From assembly GCA_023266625.1 (NCBI GenBank), contig JAHFPT010000033.1, positions 1 through 39,537 on the forward strand: 39,537 nucleotides of DNA. Direction: 5' to 3'. Shown piece after piece: positions 8,218 through 17,128 of this stretch. Each line of letters opens with the position of its first letter. Within the stretch, counting starts at the first letter, position 1. The notes under the pieces are model-generated. The model did no database searches. It was given only the letters and a program-made list of their open reading frames with translations, and was not told where the DNA came from. A program made the translations under genes and the position numbers. The DNA is from Novosphingobium sp. (GTDB lineage Bacteria; Pseudomonadota; Alphaproteobacteria; Sphingomonadales; Sphingomonadaceae).

Positions 8218-9309
8218 ATGTTAAAGATCCTGAAGAATGCATGGTACGCGGCAGCCTACAGCGATGAGGTCGCCGGAAAACCCCTGGCCCGCAAACTGCT
8301 CAACCGCGACCTGGTGATCTTCCGCACCGGATCGGGAGCGTCGACCGTCCTTGAGGACCGCTGCCCACACCGGTTTGCACCGCTGTCCGAAGGCTCGGTC
8401 ATTGGCGACACCATCCAGTGTCCTTACCACGGCTTGCGGTTTGACGAGGCGGGCCAATGCTCGCACAATCCGCACATGAAGGGCGGCGGCCCGCTGAAGG
8501 CGGCCCGGGTCGATTCTTGGCCGGTTCTCGAGAAATATGGCATCATCTGGTTCTGGCCGGGCGATCCTGCCAGAGCCTACGAGGCGGCGTTGCCGCGGAT
8601 AGAATTTCTGGAAAATCCCGACGAATATGGTGTGGTCAAAGGTATGCTCCACGTCCGGGGGCACTATGAGCTGGTCGTCGACAACCTGCTCGACCTCAGC
8701 CATGCGGCCTATATCCACCCGCAATTCATGGGTTCACAGTATAGTACGGAAGAGCTGCTCGCAGCGACGACCCAGAAGCTGGAACGGCGCGAACGCTCGA
8801 TCATCAACCACCGGATGCGCAGCGGTCTGCCCGCGCCTGCCGCAAGTCAGGCCCTGTTCGGGTTCGATGCCGTTACACCGGTTCACTCCGATTCAACCAT
8901 GACATGGTATCCTCCCGCCATGCTCGACTTTGCCGCTGGCAGCTGGGAAATGGGCAAATCCCGGGAAAGCGGCGCGCATATTCCACAATTGCATTTCATC
9001 ACCCCGGAAACCGAGTTCACCTCGCACTACTTTTTCGTCAACGGCCGTAACCGCCGACTGGGAGACGAAGAAGTGGACAAAGCGCTACTCGATTTTTTTG
9101 ATCTGGCGTTTGGCCGACAGGACGAGCCGATGATCGAAAAAGTCCAACGGCGCATGGGGAGTATAAGCGATATCAATGATCTGAACCCGATCTTGCTGCC
9201 GACCGATGCCGCCCCCGTTTCCGCCCGCCGATTGCTCGCCAAGCTGATAGCCGAGGAAGCCACTGAGTTGGAGGATGGCCGGGACAGCGAAGGATTGGCA
9301 GCCGAATAG
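8218..9309 (+). CDS. Rieske oxygenase, dicamba/vanillate O-demethylase type
   Basis: 363 aa from the ATG at 8218 (opening MLKILKNAWYAAA); an in-frame TTG at 8188 is less likely since relatives start at this point. The Rieske [2Fe-2S] ligands are in CPHR (Cys, His) and CPYHGL (Cys, His) of the first third. The mononuclear iron site is in DNLLDLSHAAYIH, the normal Asp/His pattern. Order and wording (NAWYxAA, CPHRFAPLS, HNPH, WIW/WFWPGDP, HYFF) match dicamba O-demethylase DdmC and VanA, which remove O-methyl groups from aromatic ethers and release formaldehyde. No ferredoxin or reductase gene is near, so electron partners must come from elsewhere. The substrate is unknown; related enzymes also act on methyl groups of sulfonated aromatics. 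Confidence 0.85.
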   Translation: MLKILKNAWYAAAYSDEVAGKPLARKLLNRDLVIFRTGSGASTVLEDRCPHRFAPLSEGSVIGDTIQCPYHGLRFDEAGQCSHNPHMKGGGPLKAARVDSWPVLEKYGIIWFWPGDPARAYEAALPRIEFLENPDEYGVVKGMLHVRGHYELVVDNLLDLSHAAYIHPQFMGSQYSTEELLAATTQKLERRERSIINHRMRSGLPAPAASQALFGFDAVTPVHSDSTMTWYPPAMLDFAAGSWEMGKSRESGAHIPQLHFITPETEFTSHYFFVNGRNRRLGDEEVDKALLDFFDLAFGRQDEPMIEKVQRRMGSISDINDLNPILLPTDAAPVSARRLLAKLIAEEATELEDGRDSEGLAAE

Positions 9310-9398
9310 CTCCGCCCTGCATCCTGTGTCGTCACATTCGCCCGGCACTGCGACGGCCCCTCGCAAAATTCCGCACAACGCTAGATAGAATATTTTAT

Positions 9399-9410
9399 TG
9401 TAGACATTTT
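9399..9410 (+). promoter_or_regulatory. TGTAGACA motif upstream of the doxX-like operon
   Basis: The 20 bases 9391-9410 agree with 33788-33807 (before the SDR gene) at 17 positions, sharing the core TTGTAGACAT. TAGACA (9401-9406) could serve as a -35 box with TATCCG 17 bases further on; alternatively the core could be a regulator site. It lies about 150 bases before the start of the operon. Confidence 0.4.
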
Positions 9411-9552
9411 GATGGGCTGGCGATATCCGCACCCGCACTGACTTGGAGGCCAAGGGCGATGTTCGTTACCGATCGGGGCGACCGCCCGTCGATGGCATGG
9501 ACCACGCTGGCTGAAACGTTTTGCGCGGCTCGATAAGCGGGGAGAGCATGAC

Positions 9553-10047
9553 ATGGCGAACATGGACAAAGCGGAAGGTGCGGAAGTGGATACTCAACCC
9601 AATGCCGCTTTGAAATGGCTGGTCTATGCCGCGCAATTCTTCTTTGGCGGCTGGTTCCTGGTCCACGGCCTGAACCACTGGATGCATTTCTTTACGCAGC
9701 CGCCCGGCTCCTCCCCCATTTCGCACGAGTTGATCAGCGCCTTGATCGATTCAGGCCTGTTTACCGTCGTCAAGGGACTGGAGGTGCTGACGGGCATCAT
9801 GCTGCTCGCCAACCGCTTCGTGCCGCTGGCAATCGTGCTGGCCTTCCCGGTTGCCATCTCGATCGCATATCTGGATCTTATCGCCAATCCCGACCTGTTC
9901 GGCACGGTAACCGCCGTGGTCATCATGACCCTCATCTCGGTTATGGCGTTAGGCCATCTCGACAAATACCTGCCGATGCTAAGAATGAATCAGGGCGATC
10001 CCAGCGAGCTAGGTTTGAGGCGACTGTTTCAGGGCAAAGCGGATTGA
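9553..10047 (+). CDS. DoxX-like inner membrane protein
   Basis: 164 aa with four predicted membrane helices (about residues 20-40, 70-88, 90-110, 115-135), in the manner of the DoxX family. It has a short hydrophilic N-terminus, then LKWLVYAAQFFFGGWFLVHG, a GLEVLTGIMLL segment and a central FPVAISIAYLDL segment. DoxX proteins are small quinone-linked or structural membrane proteins found near oxidation genes; their exact role here is unknown. A GGAGAG ribosome binding site precedes the ATG. It is the first gene of an operon with a SnoaL-like gene 13 bases downstream and an MFS gene. A distant paralogue lies at 18172-18663; both share the pattern of helix, GxE-type helix, then a FPVA helix. 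Confidence 0.7.
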   Translation: MANMDKAEGAEVDTQPNAALKWLVYAAQFFFGGWFLVHGLNHWMHFFTQPPGSSPISHELISALIDSGLFTVVKGLEVLTGIMLLANRFVPLAIVLAFPVAISIAYLDLIANPDLFGTVTAVVIMTLISVMALGHLDKYLPMLRMNQGDPSELGLRRLFQGKAD

Positions 10048-10060
10048 GGGGAGAACAGGA

Positions 10061-10564
10061 ATGCGATTTGGTACCCAAGCGCTATGCATCGTACTTGGCA
10101 TTGCAGCGCCAGTAGCCATCACTCTCTGGTCGGCATCCGACAAGGGCCCGCGCAGCAAGCAACATTATGATGCGGTTCCCGGACAAGCGACAATGGGCAC
10201 AAGAGACGTTATTTTGGCATTCGAGAAAATGGGAATTGACGGGCGCGACCCAGCTGGTGCCTTGCGTCGCTATTTTGCCGAGGACGGCACCGAGCATGAC
10301 CCCAATGTCAAAGGCGACCGGCAGTCCGTTATCGATTATCTGGAAAAGCGCGGCTGGTCGGGCGAAGGGCCTAAACGGAAGATCCATCGTATCATCGTCG
10401 ATGGTGATCTGGGTGTCGTCCATCATGAAATCATCCTGAAGCCTGGCGCACCTTCGATTGCCGCAGTGGACATTTTTCGAGTGAGAGGCGGCAAGATCGT
10501 CGAGCATTGGGACGTGCTTCAGCTGGTTCCGGCCAACAGTCCCAATATCCACGGGGCGTTTTGA
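10061..10564 (+). CDS. Exported SnoaL-like (NTF2-fold) protein
   Basis: 167 aa. An N-terminal hydrophobic segment (about residues 6-24) suggests export or a membrane anchor; GGGGAGAACAGGA precedes the ATG. The rest has the SnoaL/NTF2-like pattern: a helical start, RRYFAEDGTEHDPNVKG, a VHHEIILKPG strand and the closing VDIFRVRGGKIVEHWDVLQ, which is characteristic of the family. SnoaL-like proteins include cyclases, dehydratases and isomerases acting on small polyketide or steroid-like substrates, and many with no known role. The location (periplasm) would be unusual for a metabolic enzyme. The tandem-domain protein at 32516 ends in the same EHWD pattern. Its stop codon overlaps the TTG start of the next gene. 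Confidence 0.7.
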   Translation: MRFGTQALCIVLGIAAPVAITLWSASDKGPRSKQHYDAVPGQATMGTRDVILAFEKMGIDGRDPAGALRRYFAEDGTEHDPNVKGDRQSVIDYLEKRGWSGEGPKRKIHRIIVDGDLGVVHHEIILKPGAPSIAAVDIFRVRGGKIVEHWDVLQLVPANSPNIHGAF

Positions 10565-11940
10565 CGCATCAGACCGAGAGCAAGGTAGCGCAAGAGGGAG
10601 CGGACGGGCTGGCCGCACCGGCTCGCTATTGGGCGATTGCCTCGCTGCTTTTCTCGACGGCAGCTGTTGTGCTTGACGGTTCGGTCGCTTCGATTGCCCT
10701 GCCCACCATCGCTCGCGATCTCGGCATCGGCAATGCCAGCTCGGTGCTGGTGGTAACAATCTACCAGTTCATTCTGGTCATCAGCCTGATCCCGATGTCG
10801 GCGCTGGGCGACCGGTTTGGCTATCGCCACATTTACCGGCTGGGCCTGACCATATTTCTGGCAGGAACGCTGACTTGCCTATGGGTTTCGGATATCGCGA
10901 TGCTGCTCGTGTTGCGCGTGATGCAGGGCGTAGGCGCGGCATTGGTACTCAGCGTTTCCTCAGCTCTGCTCCGGCAGACCTATCCGGTCAGAATTCTCGG
11001 CAGCGGGCTGGCGATCAACAGCATGACCGTTTCAACGTTCACCGCTCTTGCCCCGGTGGCAGGAGGCTACATTCTGTCATGGATGCACTGGAACTGGGTA
11101 TTTGCCTTAGCATCTCCCATGGCATTCATTGCACTCTGCCTATCGCCGGCGCTGCCGCCCGTCATTCGCCGCAGTGACCCCTTCGACTGGTCATCCGCTG
11201 CCCGCTATGTTGTGGTGATGGCCTTACTCTTTCTGGCGCTTGACGCGGGAATGGGACTTCCGGTCCTTGGACGGGGAAGCTGCCTTCTCGCCGCAGCCTT
11301 GATCGGGCGGGCATTGCTCCACCGCGAACGGGGGAAACTTCGCCCGATCATACCGGTCGATCTCATGGCGCGGCCCCTGATCGCCTTGTCGGCCCTCGGT
11401 GCACTACTGTCGTTCACCGCAAGCATGGCCATTCTGGTGCTGATGCCATTCCGCCTTGGACAGATGTACGGTTTCACTGCAGCGGAAATCGGCGTGATGA
11501 TTTCGGCATGGCCGCTAGCCACGCTTGTCGTTGCCCCTGCAGTCGGGTTTCTCAGCGACCGCCTGCCTGCCTGGATAGTCGGCGCAACCGGACTGTGGTT
11601 TGCTGTCACGGCATTGCTTCTGCTGCTTACGCTGGATGTCCGGCCAGACCCTATCGACGTTCAATGGCGCCTGGCGATCTGCGGTGCAGGTTTTGCATGC
11701 TACACGACATCGAACATGCGCCTGCTGCTCGCCAGTTCTCCGCAAGACCGCGCAGCAGCGGTTGGTGGCCTGATCTCGACGGTGCGTCTGATCGGGCAGA
11801 GTTTGGGAGCGATGCTGGGTGCAATCGTACTGGCCGATGGATTTGTAGCATCCCCACAAGGGCTGCTGATCCCCGCAGGAATAGCTCTTGCAGCAAGTCG
11901 GTTATCGCTCAGTCGCAAGGCTCATTTCCGCCAAGGCTAG
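10561..11940 (+). CDS. MFS transporter, DHA2-like
   Basis: 459 aa from a TTG at 10561 that overlaps the previous stop (TTGA); a further in-frame TTG at 10507 would put 18 codons inside the SnoaL-like gene. The protein is almost wholly hydrophobic, with 12-14 helices. It carries the MFS A-motif variant GDRFGYRH after helix 2, a conserved LDGSVASIALPTIARDL at helix 1, and VMQGVGAALV in helix 4. This resembles the DHA2 drug/metabolite exporter group. It may export or import the catabolic substrate; the substrate cannot be inferred. Its end overlaps the end of the convergent alcohol dehydrogenase gene by four bases, leaving no room for a separate terminator. Confidence 0.8.
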   Translation: MTHQTESKVAQEGADGLAAPARYWAIASLLFSTAAVVLDGSVASIALPTIARDLGIGNASSVLVVTIYQFILVISLIPMSALGDRFGYRHIYRLGLTIFLAGTLTCLWVSDIAMLLVLRVMQGVGAALVLSVSSALLRQTYPVRILGSGLAINSMTVSTFTALAPVAGGYILSWMHWNWVFALASPMAFIALCLSPALPPVIRRSDPFDWSSAARYVVVMALLFLALDAGMGLPVLGRGSCLLAAALIGRALLHRERGKLRPIIPVDLMARPLIALSALGALLSFTASMAILVLMPFRLGQMYGFTAAEIGVMISAWPLATLVVAPAVGFLSDRLPAWIVGATGLWFAVTALLLLLTLDVRPDPIDVQWRLAICGAGFACYTTSNMRLLLASSPQDRAAAVGGLISTVRLIGQSLGAMLGAIVLADGFVASPQGLLIPAGIALAASRLSLSRKAHFRQG

Positions 11941-13052
11941 GCTTCGGCCACCCTCCACGGGCTGACAGTGACATGAACGGCATCCGGGATGCCGCGACCG
12001 GCAGTCGCCAGAATTGCCTCGTGTACCTGGTCCAGGGCGAAATCGTGACTGCACAGCAGGTCCAGCGGCCAGCGACCGCTGGCGATGAGTTGCAGCGCGA
12101 TCTCGACCGATCTGTAGCTATGCCCGCGCGGTGCCCGAACGGTCAGATAGCGCTTCTTGATTTCCCCGATCGGCACTGATTGCGACAGGCCATTGAGGCT
12201 CAGCCAAGCGCCTTTCGCGGACAATGCGACGGCTTGCCGGGCAATTTCTCCGGTGGGATCCCCCGTGGTATCGACGACAACATCGACTCCCAGGCCTCCG
12301 GTTTCCCGCATGACGATCTTTTCCAGATCCTCCTGAGCGGCGTCGACGGAAATATCTGTGCCCAGCCGGGTGGCGAGATCGAGCCGTGAGCGGTCGCGCG
12401 TCAAACCGCAGATAATGACCTTCGATGCCCCTGCTGCCTTCGCCGCCAGCGCGCAACCAAGCCCCTGCTGGCCCGGCCCATAGACCAGCACGGTCTTGCC
12501 AAGGCCTGCCCCGCCATCGAGAACCGCCCATTGCACGCCATTGCCCAGCGGCACCGCTAGCGTCGCATGGCGCGCGTCCATTTGCGGGGGCAGCTTGTGG
12601 ATCACCGCATTGGGAGCAAGATACATGTATTCAGCAAAACCGCCCCATAAATGCGGCGCGATTCCAGCATTGCAGGTACCGTATCGCAACGTGTTGAACT
12701 TGTCCTTCACATTGAAGAAATCGGCCTCCATACATAGCCGCTGATCGCCTTGCCGGCACCAGTGGCAGTTCCAGCACGGCAGATATTCGTGCAGCGCGAT
12801 GCGGTCTCCGATCTTGAGACCCCATCGTTTTGCCGCCGCAGCGCCGATTTCATCGACTGTGCCGACATTTTCATGCCCCATGATGCAAGGTGCCGTGCCC
12901 GGCTTGCGATACATTTCGGGATCGCTGCCACCGACCCCGGAGCATTCGACTTTGAGGAGACCGTCGTCGTCGCCAATGCAGGGTCGCGCGAACTCCCGTA
13001 TCTCGGTCTTTTCAATGTCGATCTTTACCGCAGCGCGAACCATCCGGGTCAT
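11937..13052 (-). CDS. Zinc-type alcohol dehydrogenase family protein lacking the usual first catalytic zinc ligand
   Basis: 371 aa from an ATG at 13052, ten bases after GGAGAGG; a GTG nine bases earlier is also in frame. It is a medium-chain dehydrogenase: GHE in the catalytic domain (IMGHENVGTV), four structural-zinc cysteines in LPCWNCHWCRQGDQRLC, and a nucleotide-binding segment VLVYGPGQQGLGCALAAKAAG. The position that normally reads GVCGTD, where Cys binds catalytic zinc, reads GVGGSD, so that Cys is a Gly (GGT instead of TGT). Either the gene is damaged, zinc is held differently, or the protein works without it. The substrate is unknown; an alcohol or polyol is possible. It follows the AAHS-type transporter gene by one base, so the pair is an operon. 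Confidence 0.8.
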   Translation of the reverse strand: MTRMVRAAVKIDIEKTEIREFARPCIGDDDGLLKVECSGVGGSDPEMYRKPGTAPCIMGHENVGTVDEIGAAAAKRWGLKIGDRIALHEYLPCWNCHWCRQGDQRLCMEADFFNVKDKFNTLRYGTCNAGIAPHLWGGFAEYMYLAPNAVIHKLPPQMDARHATLAVPLGNGVQWAVLDGGAGLGKTVLVYGPGQQGLGCALAAKAAGASKVIICGLTRDRSRLDLATRLGTDISVDAAQEDLEKIVMRETGGLGVDVVVDTTGDPTGEIARQAVALSAKGAWLSLNGLSQSVPIGEIKKRYLTVRAPRGHSYRSVEIALQLIASGRWPLDLLCSHDFALDQVHEAILATAGRGIPDAVHVTVSPWRVAEA

Positions 13053-13053
13053 C

Positions 13054-14310
13054 TCAAGCACGCCTCTCCGTTGCGGGCTGTGGCAAGGCGATCAGGCCGC
13101 TCCGCAAGATCAGGAAAACCATCAGCAAAGGCAGCGCGAACAAGAAGTAGAGAGTGGACCTGCCCATGCCTGCCGCCAACGCCCAGCCGGCCAGCAATGG
13201 TCCCAGCGTACCGCCGACGCGCCCCACGCCGATGGCAAGTCCGGTCCCTGCGGATCGCACCTCCGGGCCGAAGATGGCGGGTGCCATGGTATAGAGGCTG
13301 GTCATCGCGCCACCCATGGCAAGCCCGATGAAAAGTGCAAGGCCATACAGGGTAGTGAGATTGTGTGCCTGTATGGCGAATGCCGCAGTCAGGATGGCAA
13401 ACGCGGCAAAATAGCCACCCGCCATGCGCAAAAGCCCGAAGCGATCAGCAAAAAATCCGAATATCAACGGGCCGATCAGGCTGCCCGCATTGATCATGAT
13501 TGTCACCAGATTGCCTGTATCTGGCGAAAATCCGAGCGCTTCCGTCAGTTTAGGTGTCCAGCTCAGCACGAAGAAGAATGCAATCATGTGCAATAAGAAC
13601 GCCGCGCAGAATGCAAGCGTCGTTCGCCACTTTTCGCCGCCGAACAACCGGCCCGGGAATTCCCGACCGAACATCTCCAAGCGCTGACTCTTCACTGAAG
13701 ATTCGGTAAGGCTGAAGAAGTTCACTATGAAGACCAGTCCAGTCAGCAACCCGCCAATCAGGAAAATGGTGTGCCAGCCATGCTGGCGCACTAGCCCGAC
13801 GGCGAGCAGGCCGCCCAAAATCGATCCCAGCGGATAGCCAGCGGCGAACAGCGCCATGGTCCTGTTGCGCCATTCGGGCGGCGCAACTTCAGCTACCGTC
13901 GTGCTAAGCGTAGCCAGCACACCGCCAATGCCCAGGCCTGTCACCAGCCGGGCCAGGATCAGTTGCATTGGATCGCCTGAGTTCGCCGCCGCAAACATGC
14001 CGACAGTCATGCCAAACATGCAGGCCAAGCTTACTGGGCGTCGACCGAAGCGATCTGCCAAGGGAGAAATGAACAGCGAGCCAAGCACCATTCCGGCCAG
14101 TCCGGCACTGAAAATAACACCCAGGGTTTGCGGGTCCAGCCTCCAGTCTGCCATGATCGCAGACCCGGTAAAAGCAGTTGCCAGAACATCGAAGCCATCG
14201 ACCATATTGGCAAGCACGCAGCCGCCGATCATCAGATTGCGCCTGCCTGTCGAAAGGCCAAGCGGCGCAGTTCCAAGCACAACCAGTCCGTCTCGATCCA
14301 TATGCCTCAT
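13054..14310 (-). CDS. MFS transporter, aromatic acid:H+ symporter (AAHS) type
   Basis: 418 aa from the ATG at 14310; ATG at 14301 and TTG at 14328 are alternatives. It has 12 helices, with the AAHS-type helix-1 motif DGFDVLATAF (compare DGFDxxxxGF of PcaK/BenK) and the A-motif ADRFGRRP after helix 2. Helix 4 and its surroundings read LARLVTGLGIGGVLATLSTTVAEVAP, also typical. Members carry protocatechuate, 4-hydroxybenzoate, benzoate and related acids. This is the best candidate for inner-membrane uptake of the aromatic substrate or an intermediate. It is co-transcribed with the alcohol dehydrogenase gene and divergent from sulfatase 1. Confidence 0.85.
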   Translation of the reverse strand: MRHMDRDGLVVLGTAPLGLSTGRRNLMIGGCVLANMVDGFDVLATAFTGSAIMADWRLDPQTLGVIFSAGLAGMVLGSLFISPLADRFGRRPVSLACMFGMTVGMFAAANSGDPMQLILARLVTGLGIGGVLATLSTTVAEVAPPEWRNRTMALFAAGYPLGSILGGLLAVGLVRQHGWHTIFLIGGLLTGLVFIVNFFSLTESSVKSQRLEMFGREFPGRLFGGEKWRTTLAFCAAFLLHMIAFFFVLSWTPKLTEALGFSPDTGNLVTIMINAGSLIGPLIFGFFADRFGLLRMAGGYFAAFAILTAAFAIQAHNLTTLYGLALFIGLAMGGAMTSLYTMAPAIFGPEVRSAGTGLAIGVGRVGGTLGPLLAGWALAAGMGRSTLYFLFALPLLMVFLILRSGLIALPQPATERRA

Positions 14311-14368
14311 CTCATCATGGACTAACAAAACAATCTACACATTTGAGTTTCAGCACACACCCACACAT

Positions 14369-14439
14369 TGCGCAACCACTATCGTTCACCCCCCCGATCC
14401 GCATCCTCTCTTGCCTAACCTGATTGTATTTAATATTAC
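14369..14439 (+). promoter_or_regulatory. Promoter region, copy A of a duplicated ~70-bp element (before sulfatase 1)
   Basis: Nearly the same sequence recurs at 17040-17107. The two share tgcgcaaccactatcgt, a C tract and an unbroken 26-base block from gatccgcatc to ttgcctaacct; copy A has three extra bases before the C tract. A promoter can be read in both: TTGCCT at 14411-14416, a 17-base spacer, and TATTAC at 14434-14439. The sulfatase start is about 100 bases further on. Confidence 0.6.
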
Positions 14440-14539
14440 CTGGGAGGAAGGGGGTGAGCGATGGAAAATCCCCCGCCTGATCACAGGCGCTCCAGCTGGC
14501 GGTATCGCGGACAATTCCGCATCGGCTGAAAGGATTTGC

Positions 14540-16924
14540 ATGATACGTGCGGTGAAGCTCCCTAAGCGCAAGATTCGCAACGCGCTGGCGACGGTCTCGA
14601 TAGGCGCACTCCTGCTGGCCATACCCGTGCAGGGTTGGGCGCGGTCCACTGGCGGCAGGGAACGTCTCCCGCAATCGCCCCCGCCCTTCGCCGGTCGGAT
14701 TGCGCCAAGCTATGATACCGCCAAGCCAGGCAACCGCTTTCAAGTGCGGGCGCCGGTCGGCGCACCCAATGTGCTGCTGGTCCTGACCGACGATGTCGGA
14801 TTTGGCGCGGCGAGTACGTTTGGCGGCTTGATACCGACCCCGAATCTCGACCGGCTCGCCAGCGCTGGGCTGCGGTTCAACCGGTTCCATGTTACCGCAA
14901 TGTGCTCTCCGACGCGGGCTGCGCTGCTGACCGGTCGGAACCATCATGCCGTCGGAATGGGTGTCGTCACCGAAATGGCCGCCGAATATCCCGGCTACGA
15001 TACGCGCTTCCCCGCGAGCGCGGCCACGATAGCCGAGGTGCTCAAAGACAATGGCTATGCGACGGCCATGATCGGCAAACATCACAACGCCAATCTGCAC
15101 AATCCGTCCCCAAGTGGAATGTTCGGGGATTGGCCGAGCGGCCTGGGGTTCGAATATTACTACGGCTTTCTCTATGGCGAGGCCGATCAGTTTGCGCCGA
15201 ACCTGTACGAGGGAACGAACCCAGTCGATCTTTCGCACAAATCCGATGATTACATCCTCGACCGTGATCTTGCCGACAAGGCGATCCGTTGGATAGACAA
15301 TCAGGCGGCCGCTGCGCCCCAGAAGCCGTTCTTTCTCTATTATGCGCCGGGCAGCACGCATGCGCCGCAGCAGGCGCCTCGAGAGTGGATTGCGAAGTTC
15401 CGCGGCCAGTTCGATGCGGGATGGGACGTCATTCGCCAGCGGATATTCGACAACCAGAAGCGGCTCGAAATCATTCCCGCTTCGACTGTACTGACACCGC
15501 GCCCGATGGAGATCCCCGCCTGGTCCTCCTTGACCAGTCGCGAGCGGCGGGTGTTCGCACGGTTCATGGAAGTTTATGCCGCCCAACTCGGCTTCCAGGA
15601 CGCGCAGATCGGGCGCGTCCTGGACGAGTTGAGGCGGACAAAGCAACTCGGCAATACCCTCGTCATTTTCATCGAAGGCGATAACGGCGCATCGATGGAG
15701 GGCGGCCCTGACGGCAAGGTCATTGACTATGGTCATGCCCTTAACGGGCTGACGGACAGCACCGAGTGGGCGGAGCAGTCGCTCGACTCCCTCGGTGGCC
15801 CTGATTCGCTGCCGCTCTATCCCGCCGGCTGGGCCTGGACGATGAACACTCCTTTCCAATGGGGCAAGCGGATAGCATCGCATCTTGGCGGGACGCGCGC
15901 CGGCATGGTCGTCTCCTGGCCGGACCACCTGGTCGGCACCGGACTGGTGCGATCCCAATATACGCATGTTACCGACGTAATGCCGACCATCCTCGATGCA
16001 GCGGGAATTCCCCGGCCCGATACTGTAAATGGTGTAAAGCAGCAGCCGATGAATGGTGTGAGCTTCGCCTATTCCTTCGCCCGTCCGGAGGCGTCCTCGC
16101 GGCACAAGACGCAATATTATGAACTGATAGGCAATCGCGGCATCTACCATGACGGCTGGCTTGCGAATACAACCCCGATCGACCCACCCTGGCAGGTCGA
16201 TCGCAAGCCGAATCCGGTTCTCGGCTACAAATGGGAACTGTATAATCTTGCCGAGGATTTTTCGCAGGCTCGCGACCTCGCGGCGACCTATCCCGAGCGG
16301 TTGAGGTCGTTGCAGGATCGTTGGTGGCGCGAGGCCAGACGCAACAATGCCCTTCCTCTCGATAATCGCTGGATGGGCCGGAGTTCACCGGAGACGCCGC
16401 CAAGCCAATATGTCTTCTGGGGCAAGGATGTGAGCGCGCAACGCAATGCGTGGCCGAAGATGTTCGGCCGCTCGTTCTCGCTCGCAGCCGACATCGAAAT
16501 GACCGAGGAACACATGACCGGCGTGCTCGCGTCCGTTGGAGGCCATTTCGCCGGCTGGAGCTTCTACCTTAAGGACGGCAAGCCGACCGCTTATGAAGCC
16601 TACTCCAACAAGCCGGGCGATCAGTTCAAAATCAGCGCGCCAGATCCGCTGACCCCGGGTTCCCATTCGGTCTCGTTCGACTTCGCCTATGACGGTGGCG
16701 GGCCGTTTCGGGGCGGAACGATGCGGATATCTGTCGATGGCAAAGAGGCCGCGCACGGTCGTGTGGAGCGCACCATCAACGCTCCGCTGCCCGATGGCGA
16801 GACCTTCGATCTGGGACGCGATCGTGCGGACTCGGTGTCCCCCGATTATGTGCAGTCCAGCGTCTTTGACGGCGAGATCAGGAAGGTAACGGTGCGGGTA
16901 TTCGACGGAGCCGCCCGGCCCTGA
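14540..16924 (+). CDS. Exported arylsulfatase, Cys-type (sulfatase 1)
   Basis: 794 aa. The ATG at 14540 follows AAAGGA and starts a clear signal peptide (KRK, then a hydrophobic stretch, cleavage near QGWA about residue 34); the frame open upstream to 13856 runs antisense through the MFS gene and is not used. The sulfatase signature CSPTR is at 122-126, where Cys is converted to formylglycine. Metal and sulfate residues are visible: LTDDVGFG (two Asp), GKHHN (Lys, His), APGSTHAP (His) and EGDNGA (Asp, Asn). The final ~170 residues form a beta-rich domain usual in these long arylsulfatases. It should hydrolyse a sulfate ester in the periplasm. About 40-50% of residues appear shared with sulfatase 2 by eye. 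No maturation enzyme gene is in the window. Confidence 0.9.
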   Translation: MIRAVKLPKRKIRNALATVSIGALLLAIPVQGWARSTGGRERLPQSPPPFAGRIAPSYDTAKPGNRFQVRAPVGAPNVLLVLTDDVGFGAASTFGGLIPTPNLDRLASAGLRFNRFHVTAMCSPTRAALLTGRNHHAVGMGVVTEMAAEYPGYDTRFPASAATIAEVLKDNGYATAMIGKHHNANLHNPSPSGMFGDWPSGLGFEYYYGFLYGEADQFAPNLYEGTNPVDLSHKSDDYILDRDLADKAIRWIDNQAAAAPQKPFFLYYAPGSTHAPQQAPREWIAKFRGQFDAGWDVIRQRIFDNQKRLEIIPASTVLTPRPMEIPAWSSLTSRERRVFARFMEVYAAQLGFQDAQIGRVLDELRRTKQLGNTLVIFIEGDNGASMEGGPDGKVIDYGHALNGLTDSTEWAEQSLDSLGGPDSLPLYPAGWAWTMNTPFQWGKRIASHLGGTRAGMVVSWPDHLVGTGLVRSQYTHVTDVMPTILDAAGIPRPDTVNGVKQQPMNGVSFAYSFARPEASSRHKTQYYELIGNRGIYHDGWLANTTPIDPPWQVDRKPNPVLGYKWELYNLAEDFSQARDLAATYPERLRSLQDRWWREARRNNALPLDNRWMGRSSPETPPSQYVFWGKDVSAQRNAWPKMFGRSFSLAADIEMTEEHMTGVLASVGGHFAGWSFYLKDGKPTAYEAYSNKPGDQFKISAPDPLTPGSHSVSFDFAYDGGGPFRGGTMRISVDGKEAAHGRVERTINAPLPDGETFDLGRDRADSVSPDYVQSSVFDGEIRKVTVRVFDGAARP

Positions 16925-17011
16925 GCCGCTACCGCTCCGCGCTCGACACCCAAGCACCGAACCTTCCGCAGCAGAATGTCAATCAATCCGGTTCACCTCG
17001 ATAAAAAGGCC

Positions 17012-17028
17012 CGTACGGTTCCGGTACG
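17012..17028. promoter_or_regulatory. ACGGTTCCG inverted repeat before the amidohydrolase gene
   Basis: CGTAC and GTACG arms flank ggttccg. The core TACGGTTCC also occurs in the inverted repeat at 22061-22074 before the LigJ-like gene. Position just upstream of promoter copy B suits an operator. Confidence 0.35.
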
Positions 17029-17039
17029 CGCGCCCATGG

Positions 17040-17107
17040 TGCGCAACCACTATCGTCCCCCCCGATCCGCATCCTCTCTTGCCTAACCTAAATGTATTCA
17101 ATATTGT
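17040..17107 (+). promoter_or_regulatory. Promoter region, copy B of the duplicated element (before amidohydrolase 1)
   Basis: This is the second copy of the element at 14369-14439. TTGCCT at 17079-17084, a 17-base spacer and TATTGT at 17102-17107 fit a sigma-70 promoter. The likely start of transcription is only about 15 bases before the gene. Confidence 0.6.
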
Positions 17108-17128
17108 CCGGATATGAAGGGGTGCAGA

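Noticed and set aside
13856..14539. N-terminal extension of the sulfatase 1 reading frame to 1022 aa
   Set aside because: It runs antisense through the transporter gene; the ATG at 14540 has a ribosome binding site and starts a clear signal peptide.
14315..16150. 611-codon open frame on the minus strand
   Set aside because: It is antisense to sulfatase 1, which has intact active-site motifs; the translation shows no family features. Long antisense frames are common in GC-rich genes.
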